Positions 37,683 to 46,145 of a stretch of 46,663 nucleotides of DNA are shown piece by piece. This DNA comes from Nitrosopumilus sp. UBA526 (lineage in GTDB: Archaea > Thermoproteota > Nitrososphaeria > Nitrososphaerales > Nitrosopumilaceae), in assembly GCA_002506665.1 (NCBI GenBank), contig DAXZ01000085.1, positions 1-46,663 on the forward strand. The letters are read 5' to 3'. The translations under genes and the position numbers were made by a program. Every line of letters begins with the position of its first letter. Within the stretch, counting starts at the first letter, position 1. The notes beneath the pieces are model-generated. The model was given only the letters and a program-made list of their open reading frames with translations. It made no database searches and was not told where the DNA came from.

Positions 37683-38237
37683 CTAGACTCGGCGTCCTCT
37701 CTTTCCACCCTTTTTTCTAGTGGTGTCATGTGGGATGGGAGTTACATCATCAATCCTCCCAATCTTGAATCCTCCTCGTGCTAGCGCTCTGATTGCTGCC
37801 TGGGCTCCGGGGCCTGGCACTCTAGAGCCAACACCACCTACTGCTCGAACACGGATGTGGAATCCGGTAAATCCCTTGGTTCTTGTAGCCTCTACTACTG
37901 CATTTGCAGCCTTCATTGCAGCAAACGGTGATGACTCGTATCTGTCTGCATTGACATGAATTCCACCGGAACTAATTGAGACTGTCTCCCCACCTGTAAG
38001 GTCTGTCATGTGAATTATCGTGTTGTTATAGCTGCTGTAAATGTGGGCAATTCCCCACTTTTCTGGCTCTTCCTTCTTTGCCTCTGTCTGGACAATTACC
38101 CTGCTTTCTGTCTTGACAACTGCCTTGCTTTCAGTCTCTGCATCTTGCTTGACTATGGGCTCGGTCTTGACAACTGCCTTGCTTTCAGTCTCTGCATCTT
38201 GCTTGACTATGGGCTCGGTCTTGACTTTTGACAACAT
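37683..38237 (-). CDS. rps11: Ribosomal protein uS11 with repeat-bearing N-terminal extension
   Basis: 184 residues. From about residue 55 on it is a normal archaeal uS11: WGIAHIYSSYNNTIIHMTDL, VNADRYESSPFAAMKAANA, FHIRVRAVGGVGSRVPGPGA and the C-terminal DVTPIPHDTTRKKGGKRGRR. The first about 54 residues are an extra, charged tail containing VKTEPIVKQDAETESKAV twice, from a perfect 54-bp tandem duplication, with a third weak copy (VKTESRVIVQTEAKKEEPE). Such tails are probably disordered. The gene stands alone rather than in the usual S13-S4-S11 operon. Confidence 0.95.
   Translation of the reverse strand: MLSKVKTEPIVKQDAETESKAVVKTEPIVKQDAETESKAVVKTESRVIVQTEAKKEEPEKWGIAHIYSSYNNTIIHMTDLTGGETVSISSGGIHVNADRYESSPFAAMKAANAVVEATRTKGFTGFHIRVRAVGGVGSRVPGPGAQAAIRALARGGFKIGRIDDVTPIPHDTTRKKGGKRGRRV
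38111..38218. repeat. Perfect 54-bp tandem duplication in uS11
   Basis: Units 38111-38164 and 38165-38218 are identical at every base and in frame, each encoding 18 residues. Perfect identity implies recent slippage or frequent copy-number change. Confidence 0.95.
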
Positions 38238-38549
38238 TTACTCAGATCCTCAAGGGGTTTAAAATACATTGACTTTGTGCGACAATGATTTTCCATTCTA
38301 AATAATGAGATAATTTTATCTAGACCAATTCTTCAAGTGAATCAGATCTAGAACACATGTAAACCCGTCTGAGAAATACATTGAATATTCATAAATTTTA
38401 AAAGATTCTAGTCAAGTTCTGAGGCAATCAAAAACAAAGTCTTTCTATCAGATAACTTGGATCAGGATTTACACCTAGCTTTACCATAACATGTGTTCAA
38501 ATCTCTGAAGAGGCCATGACTCGAACCAATTACCGGTGTACACAGAAAC
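38238..38549. other. 312-base space without a recognised gene
   Basis: AT-rich sequence between uS11 (whose promoter TTTAAAATAC is near 38259-38268) and the end of the coiled-coil gene. A GGTTCGAGTC-like string appears on the minus strand near 38520, but no tRNA can be folded around it. I see no small ORF with a convincing start. Confidence 0.5.
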
Positions 38550-40043
38550 TTAGGATATGTTCAGGTCTCCCCTGATCTCATCTACTCCCCTGATTCCGTA
38601 AATGTCTCTTACCTGTTGAATTCTAATCGACTCTTTTAGCATGTCCCTGCCTATTGCGTTTGTAAGAACAGAGTACACCTCACTGAATCTTACCTCCCAC
38701 CTGTCTGCACAATCCAAGATCTTACTTACCGCCCACTGTCTTACCTCATGAGGCAGAGGAATCTTTTCACCAGACTCTATTGAGATTCTATCAAACAAGT
38801 TGACTATGTCGGCTGTCTGTGATGCCATCTTTTCAATCTCCTTTACTGTTCCATACTTTGACTCTGCATTCATTCTAATCTTTGACTGGTACTCTGAGAG
38901 TTTCAGCAGAGCCATCATCTCATTTGATGAATCACTCGATGACTTTGTTGCTACATCTCTGACTGACTGTAGTTCCTCAAAGAGTTTCTGGGATTCTTTA
39001 TGAAACTCTGCTGCAGACTCGTCTTGTCTTTTTAGCGTATCGGATACCGTGAATAACTTTTGCTCAATATTGTCTGTCTTTTCAAGCAGGTTCTGTCTAA
39101 AGTCACCAAAGTCTTTCTGGACTGATTTTAGTCCTTCTCCTACAAATGCCGTCGAGTCTGCCCTCTGTGCAAGAGTGCGGATCTCAGTTTCTATGTTGTC
39201 AATCTTGCCTTCTAGGTTCTTGATGGATTCCTGGCTAAGATTACCTACAGCCCCTGCCTTTGATGCTATGCCATCAAACTGTTGCTTTAGCCCATCGATT
39301 ATTCCCCCTAGCGAGTCAATCTTTGATGCCTTTGTTGATATAGAGTCGATGGTTATCTTGATTGCATCTAGTTCTGCCTTGAGACTCTGTGTAGATGATA
39401 CACCCTCAGAAATTCTTCCAAGTTCTTCTTTGAGGCTTTGGATTATCTGAGAACTAGTCTCTGTCTTGTCAGTCTTTTTTGAAATCTCCTCAACGATGCT
39501 CTTTAGCTCCTCCATCTCAGAACCAATCTCTAAAAGCGAATCTGTCTTTCCTGAAACCTTTCTTAGACTGTCCCTTACCTCGTCAACTCTCTGGGCAATC
39601 TTTATGATCATCTGAGAATTATTCTTGATTGAATTTATGCTGTCTTTTATCTGGGCCTGTTCCTTGTAATTTGATGTCTTTTGTAGTTCTGAGATTCTAC
39701 TGATCTCTTTTTCTAGTTTGGCCGTCTGGGCATTAATTTTGCCGACAAGGGATGGCTGTCCTCTTACTCGGTTTAATTCTATGTACAGTCTTTGGGTGTC
39801 ATCTTCTATACGGTTTATCTGTCTTGACTGTTTCTGAATATTATCAAGTGTTGATGTTAATGTATCAATCATGCCCTTCATTGAGACTAGGACCTTTTGA
39901 TTCTCACCAAAGATCTTTGACATGGCCTTGATCTCTTTTTGCAGTGCCTTGTTAGAGTCCGAGACCTGTGCTACCTTTTTTAGTAATGCTGAAGGTGTTG
40001 GCTCTCTCTTTGTCTTTTTGGCAGGAGCCTTCTTTGCGGCCAT
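38550..40043 (-). CDS. Long coiled-coil protein with basic N-terminus
   Basis: 497 residues. The first 20 are very basic and Ala-Lys rich (AAKKAPAKKTKREPTPSALL), like histone- or nucleoid-type tails. Residues about 25-400 are almost continuous heptad-like helix with few prolines (LDNIQKQSRQINRIEDDTQR, LEKEISRISELQK, DSLRKVSGKTDSLLEIGSEM). A C-terminal globular part (about 400-497) reads FDRISIESGEKIPLPHEVRQ, then WAVSKILDCADRWEVRFSEV. There is no membrane helix or enzyme motif. The plan suggests a structural or chromosome-associated filament protein, or a large scaffold. No named family is recognised. Confidence 0.75.
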   Translation of the reverse strand: MAAKKAPAKKTKREPTPSALLKKVAQVSDSNKALQKEIKAMSKIFGENQKVLVSMKGMIDTLTSTLDNIQKQSRQINRIEDDTQRLYIELNRVRGQPSLVGKINAQTAKLEKEISRISELQKTSNYKEQAQIKDSINSIKNNSQMIIKIAQRVDEVRDSLRKVSGKTDSLLEIGSEMEELKSIVEEISKKTDKTETSSQIIQSLKEELGRISEGVSSTQSLKAELDAIKITIDSISTKASKIDSLGGIIDGLKQQFDGIASKAGAVGNLSQESIKNLEGKIDNIETEIRTLAQRADSTAFVGEGLKSVQKDFGDFRQNLLEKTDNIEQKLFTVSDTLKRQDESAAEFHKESQKLFEELQSVRDVATKSSSDSSNEMMALLKLSEYQSKIRMNAESKYGTVKEIEKMASQTADIVNLFDRISIESGEKIPLPHEVRQWAVSKILDCADRWEVRFSEVYSVLTNAIGRDMLKESIRIQQVRDIYGIRGVDEIRGDLNIS

Positions 40044-40105
40044 ATAGGTTTGATTAAGAAATTATAGATAAAAAAGTTGGGTATAAAATAAAAAAATGTA
40101 AAGAG

Positions 40106-40213
40106 TTACTTGTTTACAACTCTTGGCTCGTGTAAAAGTTCATGAAACGTCTTTTCTACCAAGCCGTTTGCAGTCTCTATGAATCCCTCTGTGCAGTATT
40201 CACAATGAATCAT
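40106..40213 (-). CDS. 35-residue CxxC peptide
   Basis: Minus-strand ATG (40211-40213) to TAA (40106-40108) encodes MIHCEYCTEGFIETANGLVE, then KTFHELLHEPRVVNK. The CEYC pair plus His3 and His residues in the tail could bind metal. The start codon is 4 bases from a perfect inverted repeat. It sits upstream of the coiled-coil gene on the same strand, with a TATA-like stretch between them. Its length and zinc-knuckle start resemble other thaumarchaeal micro-proteins, but no family is recognised. Confidence 0.55.
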   Translation of the reverse strand: MIHCEYCTEGFIETANGLVEKTFHELLHEPRVVNK

Positions 40214-40216
40214 GCA

Positions 40217-40235
40217 GTACGGTCATGTACCGTAC
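40217..40235. promoter_or_regulatory. Inverted repeat GTACGGT/ACCGTAC upstream of the CxxC peptide
   Basis: GTACGGT (40217-40223) and ACCGTAC (40229-40235) flank CATGT. The right half-site TACCGTAC recurs upstream of the 21270 start (TTACCGTACATTA), and CCGTAC upstream of 34739, so a shared regulator is conceivable. Confidence 0.4.
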
Positions 40236-40440
40236 TATTAATAGCCAGGTAATTACAAAGTAACCAGTCACACAGTCCAGTATCCCTTGGTGGGAGGGGT
40301 GCATATCCCCACATCTGATATTTCAGTTGACCCGCCCATCACACTGCACAATGACATCTAATACGGGAGGCCTGCTAGGGGTGTAGGGGATTAAAGGAGC
40401 CTGTATAATCATTTTTAAACAAATTTACTAACTTGTTATC
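40236..40440. other. Intergenic space before the antiporter
   Basis: About 205 bases with no ORF of note. It contains GGGGTGCATATCCCC (a short hairpin) and, near 40411-40420, the AT-rich CATTTTTAAAC, 20-30 bases before the antiporter ATG, which is the likely TATA box. Confidence 0.4.
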
Positions 40441-41763
40441 ATGCAAGACCTTCTACTTCAGATAGACTCTGGGCTTCATCGTTCCTTAAACCACACTGTA
40501 ACTAATCTAATTGAACAGATTACTCCGGAATTGCCTCACACCAGTTTTGTAACTGACCTGGCATTCATTATGATCATTGGTGCTGTTGTAACTCTGGCAT
40601 TCTTTAAGATCAAACAGCCACTGATTATCGGCTATCTCTTTGCAGGAATGCTCATTGGGCCGCTCTCACCGTTCTGGTCTTGGGTATTGCCTGACAGCGC
40701 ATCACAAGTAGATGCCATGGACGGAGTCGGGATACTCTCTGATATCTCTGCGTTGAATTTATTTGCAGAGATTGGCGTTATCTTGCTCTTGTTTGTAATT
40801 GGAATAGAGTTTCCGTATGCCAAAATAAAGAGTATTGGACGTGTGGCCATTGGTGTTGGCACCATTGGACTGTTCTCTACCCTTGGAGTATTATTCTACA
40901 CTGCAACTGCACTTGGATTGGAGTTTATGGATGCCTTGTTTATTGCAGCGGCACTGTCAGTATCTAGTACTGCAATAATTGTAAAGCTGTTAGAAGATAT
41001 GGGCAAGATCAAAAAAGAGTCATCCATCATGATCCTTGGAATCCTGATTGTAGAGGATGTTATTGCAGTCATCTTGATCTCCTCATTGCAGTCCATTGCG
41101 CTAGTTGGAACAGTATCCATCGAATCAATAATTGTAGTTGTCGTGGTTGCAACTGCCATGATTGCAGGAACGTTTACTGTAGGAACCCGTGTTATTCCAC
41201 CACTGATTGACAGGGTTGCGGCCGCCGAACACCGTGAGATCCTGCTTCTTAGCGTTCTAGGTGTCTGTTTTGGCTATGCGTTGTTTGCAAATATTGCGGG
41301 ACTGTCAGTTGCAATAGGGGCATTCCTGGCAGGCGTTCTTGTCGCCGAATCAAAGTCTGCAGAGGTGGCAAAGCTGCTTTCTAGTCCTATAAAGGACATG
41401 TTTGTGGCAATCTTCTTTATCTCCGTTGGAGCCCTGATGGATATCTCGCATCTTGAAAACTATATCTTTTTGGCCATTGCACTGATTGCAGTTGCCATTG
41501 GCATGAAATTTGGAGGCAACATGCTTGGGAATTTAATATTTAGACAAAAGCGTAGCAAATCACTCCGTTCTGCCTTTACTCTGGCTGCTCCTAGAGGCGA
41601 GTTCTCTATTGTAATTATCAAGGTAGGAGTAGATATTGGTGCAGTCAGCGCATTTTTGTTTCCTCTAGTTGGTATCATTGCTATTATTACTGCATTTATC
41701 TCCCCATTTTTGATAAAGGCAAGTGACAGGATAACACCTGCACTCGAGGAGGAAGATGTCTGA
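40441..41763 (+). CDS. CPA2-family cation:proton antiporter
   Basis: 440 residues with about 12-13 transmembrane helices. The 35-residue N-terminal extension is followed by FKIKQPLIIGYLFAGMLIGP, IGVILLLFVIGIEFPYAKIK, AALSVSSTAIIVKLLEDMG, MILGILIVEDVIAVILISSL (the conserved acidic ED pair) and GLSVAIGAFLAGVLVAESKS. It is like KefB/NapA-type Na+/H+ or K+/H+ exchangers, without a C-terminal TrkA domain. The next gene overlaps its end by 8 bases and may replace that regulatory part. Confidence 0.92.
   Translation: MQDLLLQIDSGLHRSLNHTVTNLIEQITPELPHTSFVTDLAFIMIIGAVVTLAFFKIKQPLIIGYLFAGMLIGPLSPFWSWVLPDSASQVDAMDGVGILSDISALNLFAEIGVILLLFVIGIEFPYAKIKSIGRVAIGVGTIGLFSTLGVLFYTATALGLEFMDALFIAAALSVSSTAIIVKLLEDMGKIKKESSIMILGILIVEDVIAVILISSLQSIALVGTVSIESIIVVVVVATAMIAGTFTVGTRVIPPLIDRVAAAEHREILLLSVLGVCFGYALFANIAGLSVAIGAFLAGVLVAESKSAEVAKLLSSPIKDMFVAIFFISVGALMDISHLENYIFLAIALIAVAIGMKFGGNMLGNLIFRQKRSKSLRSAFTLAAPRGEFSIVIIKVGVDIGAVSAFLFPLVGIIAIITAFISPFLIKASDRITPALEEEDV
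41746..41752 (+). promoter_or_regulatory. Strong Shine-Dalgarno site of the antiporter partner gene
   Basis: GAGGAGG lies three bases before the ATG at 41756, inside the end of the antiporter gene, so the second gene is translated as part of the same mRNA. Confidence 0.6.
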
Positions 41764-42199
41764 TGAGCTAGGAAAATTCTTGGAGCAGGTGCATCCGGGA
41801 ATTACCACCTTTGATTTTGATGGACAGGAGACTCCATGTATAGAGATGGAGGCAAGAAGATACGATGAGATACTGTCCAGAGTTGCCGGAGTACCGCTGT
41901 CAATTAATACAGACTTGAATATTCTGCAAGACGGATTAGGCAATGTCTTCGTTGAGGTGGTTTTGACTTTCTCAACAGGCAATATCGTAGAAAAGTTTCT
42001 TGTAAATGCTAGTACCCATACTGCATTCTTTGAATCCCTTGCAAAAACTAGCATGCTTGCGCTGTCCTCCCAAAAATCCCACTATGGCCAAGACAACGTG
42101 TTTATGATTCAGCTGCCACGTCCTGAAAAAGCCCTAGATGCACTTGAGATGATAAAGAATGCACTGATTCCAAAAGATGGTGCAGTTACCGGGATTTGA
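41756..42199 (+). CDS. Antiporter-coupled protein, unknown function
   Basis: 147 residues, soluble: LGKFLEQVHPGITTFDFDGQ, then CIEMEARRYDEILSRVAGVP, VFVEVVLTFSTGNIVEKFLV and PRPEKALDALEMIKNALIPK. It overlaps the antiporter gene by 8 bases and has a strong Shine-Dalgarno site. A cytosolic regulatory partner of the antiporter is the likely role (inference). Its last six codons and stop overlap the 3' end of tRNA-Gly on the opposite strand by 19 bases. Confidence 0.75.
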   Translation: MSDELGKFLEQVHPGITTFDFDGQETPCIEMEARRYDEILSRVAGVPLSINTDLNILQDGLGNVFVEVVLTFSTGNIVEKFLVNASTHTAFFESLAKTSMLALSSQKSHYGQDNVFMIQLPRPEKALDALEMIKNALIPKDGAVTGI

Positions 42200-42254
42200 A
42201 CCCGGGTCACGTACTTGGCAAGCACGAGTACTAACCAGACTGTACTATAACTGC
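42181..42254 (-). tRNA. tRNA-Gly (GCC anticodon)
   Basis: On the minus strand, acceptor GCAGTTA pairs with TAACTGC, discriminator A. The D region is TAGTACAGTCTGGTTAGTAC, the anticodon arm CGTGC-TTGCCAA-GTACG gives anticodon GCC, and the T arm is CCCGGGTTCAAATCCCGG. No intron is present and CCA is not encoded. It overlaps the end of the convergent protein gene. Confidence 0.95.
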
Positions 42255-42326
42255 AACATCCCTAAAGGGCAAATTTGGATATTAAACTGTTTTTTAAATT
42301 ACATATATTTACGCTACGGATGGCGT

Positions 42327-43022
42327 CTAGCTGATCCTGACTCCGTTACATTCTAGCCACTTCTTTGACTCTTTGTATTTGGGCATATGTTTTGCAACTA
42401 GGTTCCAAAAGTGATGTGAATGCTCCTTGACCTTGAGATGGCACAATTCATGAAAGATTGCATATCTGATGACATCTTCTGAAGCCTTCATCAAATTGCA
42501 ATTGAGGTTGATCTCGCCGGTAATGGTAGAGCTTCCCCATCTCTCCTTGAGTTGTTTTACGTTTGTCTTGGTGGGATGTACACCAACCTCTCTTGCCAAC
42601 TTTTTAACCATCTTTGGAAATAGTACGTCTGCTCTCTTTTGAAGATATGTCTGATACTGCGTCTTAATCTGCTTGATTTTGTATCTCTTTTGAGGTATGT
42701 GAAATTCTATTGTATTTCCAACTAGACGTGTTTTCTCAGCGCTCTTGGGAATGATCTGGATTTTGTAATTTTTCCCTCGAACTAAGAGAATTGACTTTGT
42801 AGATAAGCTAGGATTTTTTTGCTTTGCAAAATCTAGCTGTTTTTTGAATATCCACTGAACTCTTTGTTGCATGATTCTCTCTACTTCTACTATAGTTTTT
42901 GTCTGAGGTGTTCTTATTGTTACTCCGTCTGGCGTGACTGTAATCTGTGATGTCTTTCTGCGTTTACTTTTAATCAGGCTGTACTGGATTATGGAATCTC
43001 CGTATTTTATTCTCTTTATCAT
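42327..43022 (-). CDS. YgjP-like zinc metallopeptidase (restriction-associated)
   Basis: 231 residues. The zinc site is YAIFHELCHLKVKEHSHHFW (HExxH plus a third His), preceded by TNVKQLKERWGSSTITGEIN, the family's conserved KxRWGS block. This is the M48-like/YgjP (DUF45) family, often encoded beside type I restriction genes. It starts within the last codons of hsdR (4-base overlap), so it belongs to the restriction operon. Its role in the system is not established. Confidence 0.88.
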   Translation of the reverse strand: MIKRIKYGDSIIQYSLIKSKRRKTSQITVTPDGVTIRTPQTKTIVEVERIMQQRVQWIFKKQLDFAKQKNPSLSTKSILLVRGKNYKIQIIPKSAEKTRLVGNTIEFHIPQKRYKIKQIKTQYQTYLQKRADVLFPKMVKKLAREVGVHPTKTNVKQLKERWGSSTITGEINLNCNLMKASEDVIRYAIFHELCHLKVKEHSHHFWNLVAKHMPKYKESKKWLECNGVRIS

Positions 43023-46000
43023 AAGTTGTCCCTGTTGAATAGTTCACGAATCTTTTCTGATAGTTTTGGGATATCATCTCCTGGTATTTTAAATGACTCT
43101 AGAACATAATATGTTATCTTTTGCATCTTTCGTTTGACACTTTCTTTTCTGTCCCATTCAATAATTTCTGTTTCTGGAAGTAGTTCTTTTGATAGTGCCT
43201 TTGTAATTTTAACTGAAATTTCTTTATCTGCCATGTATTTTTGAATCACTCCATACATTGCTAATTCAATCTTTCGGCCAAACCCTTTTCCCCTCATTTC
43301 ATCTTCTATGGCTAGAGCTTTTTCATAAATTTCCTGACTCTCTTTCTCCCACTTGGGATCAAAGTAATCTGCGTTATCTTTTCTTCTCTTCTTCTCTTCT
43401 GAAATTAATCGTCGTAGTCTCTGCCATAATTCTTCATAGTATGTGGGGTCGTGTGGTAGGTTTTCTTTTATGATCTGCATTGCCTTGTTTTTAATCAATG
43501 CGGTTCTTGCCCGTGGAGATTTGAATTTTAAGACATATGCTAGGAAATTCTGATATGTTATGTTCATTGGTTTTACCAGCTCTGATACTCCTGTGGCCAT
43601 TATCGCATCATCGATTATTTTCTGAATTATTGCGGCATATTTTCTAGTTGAGACCTTGTGATCTCCATACGCGTTTTGTAGCAGATGTGTTATCTTGCAC
43701 AAATCTCTGAAATCTTGAATGTACTGGATTGATTCTTTTTTGTACATCAGGGAATTTAGTACTTTTGAGAATTTTTTGAAATCCGTCTCAAATATCTCCC
43801 TCCTGTCAACTCGTTCAAATCTTTCTATGATCTGCTCTAGGTTGTTTTTATCATATCCTCTGGTGTGGTTCATTGCATCAGCGTGATATGCTTCTAAAAT
43901 GGCTAACTGACCTTCATCAGACTCCAAGGCACCCCTTATATCATTTGTATTAAATATCTCCAATGCTTCTTTTATTTTTCTAGTTACACCGTAATAATCC
44001 ACAATCAATCCTTCAGTCTTCCATTCATCATATGGACGATTGACTCTGGCTATTGCCTGAAGTAAGGCATGTTCTTTAAGTGACCTGTCAAGATATAATA
44101 CACTGACTATTGGTGCATCAAAACCTACCAGTAACATGTCAACTACAATCAGAATTTTAGTCTCACTGTCTGGATTCTTAAATGAATTTTCTACCTCTCT
44201 TTTTTCTGAAGTAGTCAGATAGAATTCATCCCAACTAGATCCATCTTTCCCTGTCTCTCCAATCTTTTGATGCATGATGATTTTTGATGATGGGGCACCA
44301 AGACTGTCAAGCTCCTTCTTGTATAGTACTGCAGATTCCCTTGAGGAGGCAACAATCATCGCTTTGTAACCATTGTCAAGAATGTTCTTTGTATAATGAT
44401 CTACAATGTCTGATGCAATCTTTTTGATTCGTTGTGGTGCCTCTACAATTCCTGTCTTTGTGACATATTCTCGTTTTAACTTTTCCTTTAGTTCTGGTGT
44501 CATGTTTGGTTCTGATTCTATACTCTTATCAAACAAAGCATCAATTGATTCATCACCTTCTATAGCAAGATCTGCTAATCTGCTAACATACTTTATTGGA
44601 ATTGTAGCACCATCGGCCTTTGACTCTTCAAATCCATATGTATCAGCTAGTTCTCCAAATACCTTAAATGTTGACTTGTCCTCTCTATCAATTGGAGTTC
44701 CGGTAAATCCAAAGTATATGCCATTTGGCATTGCCTCATCCATCTTACCTGCCCATCTTCCATATTGGGAACGGTGTGCCTCATCTACTAGAACTATGAC
44801 TTTCTCATCAGTGGTTTCGGTAATCTCCTCGAACTTTTGAATCGTAGTCATCAGTATTTTCCCCTTTGGTGATCTTACAAAGTCTGCTAGATCAATTGAT
44901 CTATTTGCCTTGATTGGATCAGGGAATCCTGCTTGGACAAATGCCATGTGAATCTGTGAGTCTAGCTGTCGCCTATCTGTTACTATGACTATGGGTAAAT
45001 TTCTATATTCTACTGCCTGTCTTGCAACCCACTGCATTGTAAATGACTTTCCAGAACCCTGAGTATGCCATATTACTCCGCCATGTTTATCTTTTGCAGT
45101 CTTTATTGCTTCCATACATTTTCTAGCTGCTCTGTATTGTTGGTGTTTTGCAATAATCTTGACTCGTTTGTTGTTTGTGGTCTGATATATTACATAGTTT
45201 TTTAACAAATCTAAGAGATGTCTGCGATTCAACATTCCTGCAATCAATATTCCTTGCTCTCTGTTTTTCCCAAACTCTTTCTCTACTTTTTCCTCAAGAT
45301 ATTCCGGTTTCAATGGATATATACTTGACCATCGACTGTTTTGAAAATGATTTACATCTGAAGAGATAGTTCCATGCCTTGCCTGTATTCCACAGGTTGC
45401 AACAAGTATGTGATTATAAAACATCAGTCTTTCATATCCGTTTCCAGTGGAACGATATTTTCTAAAATTTTCTATCTCTACTGCCTCCTCCAACCAATTT
45501 TTTTTAAATGGAGATTTACACTCTATTATGACTAGAGGTATGCCATTTACAAATAAAACAATATCTGGAATTATCATGTTCTTAAATCCTTGCAACTCAA
45601 ATTGATTGGTCACCACAAAATCATTATTGTCTATATCCTCAAAGTCAAATAATCTTACAGTCTTGTTGGATGATCCTGTTTTATCGGGCTGGTCTACTGT
45701 GATTGGTTCTAGTCCTCCGGTTTGTGATAGTCCTATCATCTTTGCTCTGATCTTTTCATTTGTATCCATTGTATCAAAACTAAATGGGAATGATTCCTCT
45801 TTGATTTGACTTAGTGCATCAGTAACTCCGGCTGAATCTAGTTCTGGGTTTATTCTCTGGATTGCTTCCTTCAGTCTGCCATAAAGCAGGACTTGGGTGG
45901 TTCTTTCTCTTTCCTTGTTGAGATCTGTTTTTGACTTGTATTGGTACCCAATTCTCGTTAACTGTTCTAATGCAGGAAGTTCTGAGTGTTCTGCCTCTGC

Positions 46001-46027
46001 TCCTTTTCCTATAACAAATTTCAACAC
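43019..46027 (-). CDS. hsdR: Type I restriction enzyme subunit R
   Basis: 1002 residues. The N-terminal nuclease motif is IIPDIVLFVNGIPLVIIECK (D...ExK). The translocase has Walker A IWHTQGSGKSFTMQWVARQA, the DEAH box VIVLVDEAHRSQYGRW, motif III FGFTGTPIDREDK and motif VI LLQAIARVNRPYDEW. The start is GTG at 46027. HsdR uses ATP to pull DNA and cut at a distance from sites read by HsdS. The gene is visibly more AT-rich than the flanks and is divergent from hsdS, indicating a transferred module. HsdM is not in the window. Confidence 0.96.
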   Translation of the reverse strand: MLKFVIGKGAEAEHSELPALEQLTRIGYQYKSKTDLNKERERTTQVLLYGRLKEAIQRINPELDSAGVTDALSQIKEESFPFSFDTMDTNEKIRAKMIGLSQTGGLEPITVDQPDKTGSSNKTVRLFDFEDIDNNDFVVTNQFELQGFKNMIIPDIVLFVNGIPLVIIECKSPFKKNWLEEAVEIENFRKYRSTGNGYERLMFYNHILVATCGIQARHGTISSDVNHFQNSRWSSIYPLKPEYLEEKVEKEFGKNREQGILIAGMLNRRHLLDLLKNYVIYQTTNNKRVKIIAKHQQYRAARKCMEAIKTAKDKHGGVIWHTQGSGKSFTMQWVARQAVEYRNLPIVIVTDRRQLDSQIHMAFVQAGFPDPIKANRSIDLADFVRSPKGKILMTTIQKFEEITETTDEKVIVLVDEAHRSQYGRWAGKMDEAMPNGIYFGFTGTPIDREDKSTFKVFGELADTYGFEESKADGATIPIKYVSRLADLAIEGDESIDALFDKSIESEPNMTPELKEKLKREYVTKTGIVEAPQRIKKIASDIVDHYTKNILDNGYKAMIVASSRESAVLYKKELDSLGAPSSKIIMHQKIGETGKDGSSWDEFYLTTSEKREVENSFKNPDSETKILIVVDMLLVGFDAPIVSVLYLDRSLKEHALLQAIARVNRPYDEWKTEGLIVDYYGVTRKIKEALEIFNTNDIRGALESDEGQLAILEAYHADAMNHTRGYDKNNLEQIIERFERVDRREIFETDFKKFSKVLNSLMYKKESIQYIQDFRDLCKITHLLQNAYGDHKVSTRKYAAIIQKIIDDAIMATGVSELVKPMNITYQNFLAYVLKFKSPRARTALIKNKAMQIIKENLPHDPTYYEELWQRLRRLISEEKKRRKDNADYFDPKWEKESQEIYEKALAIEDEMRGKGFGRKIELAMYGVIQKYMADKEISVKITKALSKELLPETEIIEWDRKESVKRKMQKITYYVLESFKIPGDDIPKLSEKIRELFNRDNL

Positions 46028-46130
46028 AATTATGTGTGATTTTTAGGTTTTTAAAGAATGTGTTAAATATGTGATAATACAATCAGCAAAAATCATAATA
46101 TAACAAAACCTTAGACATAAAACATAGTTT

Positions 46131-46136
46131 GGGAGG
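46131..46136 (+). promoter_or_regulatory. Ribosome binding site of hsdS
   Basis: GGGAGG lies nine bases before the ATG at 46146. Unlike most first genes in the window, which look leaderless, this one has a bacterial-style Shine-Dalgarno. Confidence 0.55.
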
Positions 46137-46145
46137 AATTAACAG

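Noticed and set aside
38510..38540. tRNA-like GGTTCGAGTC string on the minus strand
   Set aside because: No T stem, acceptor or anticodon arm can be folded around it.
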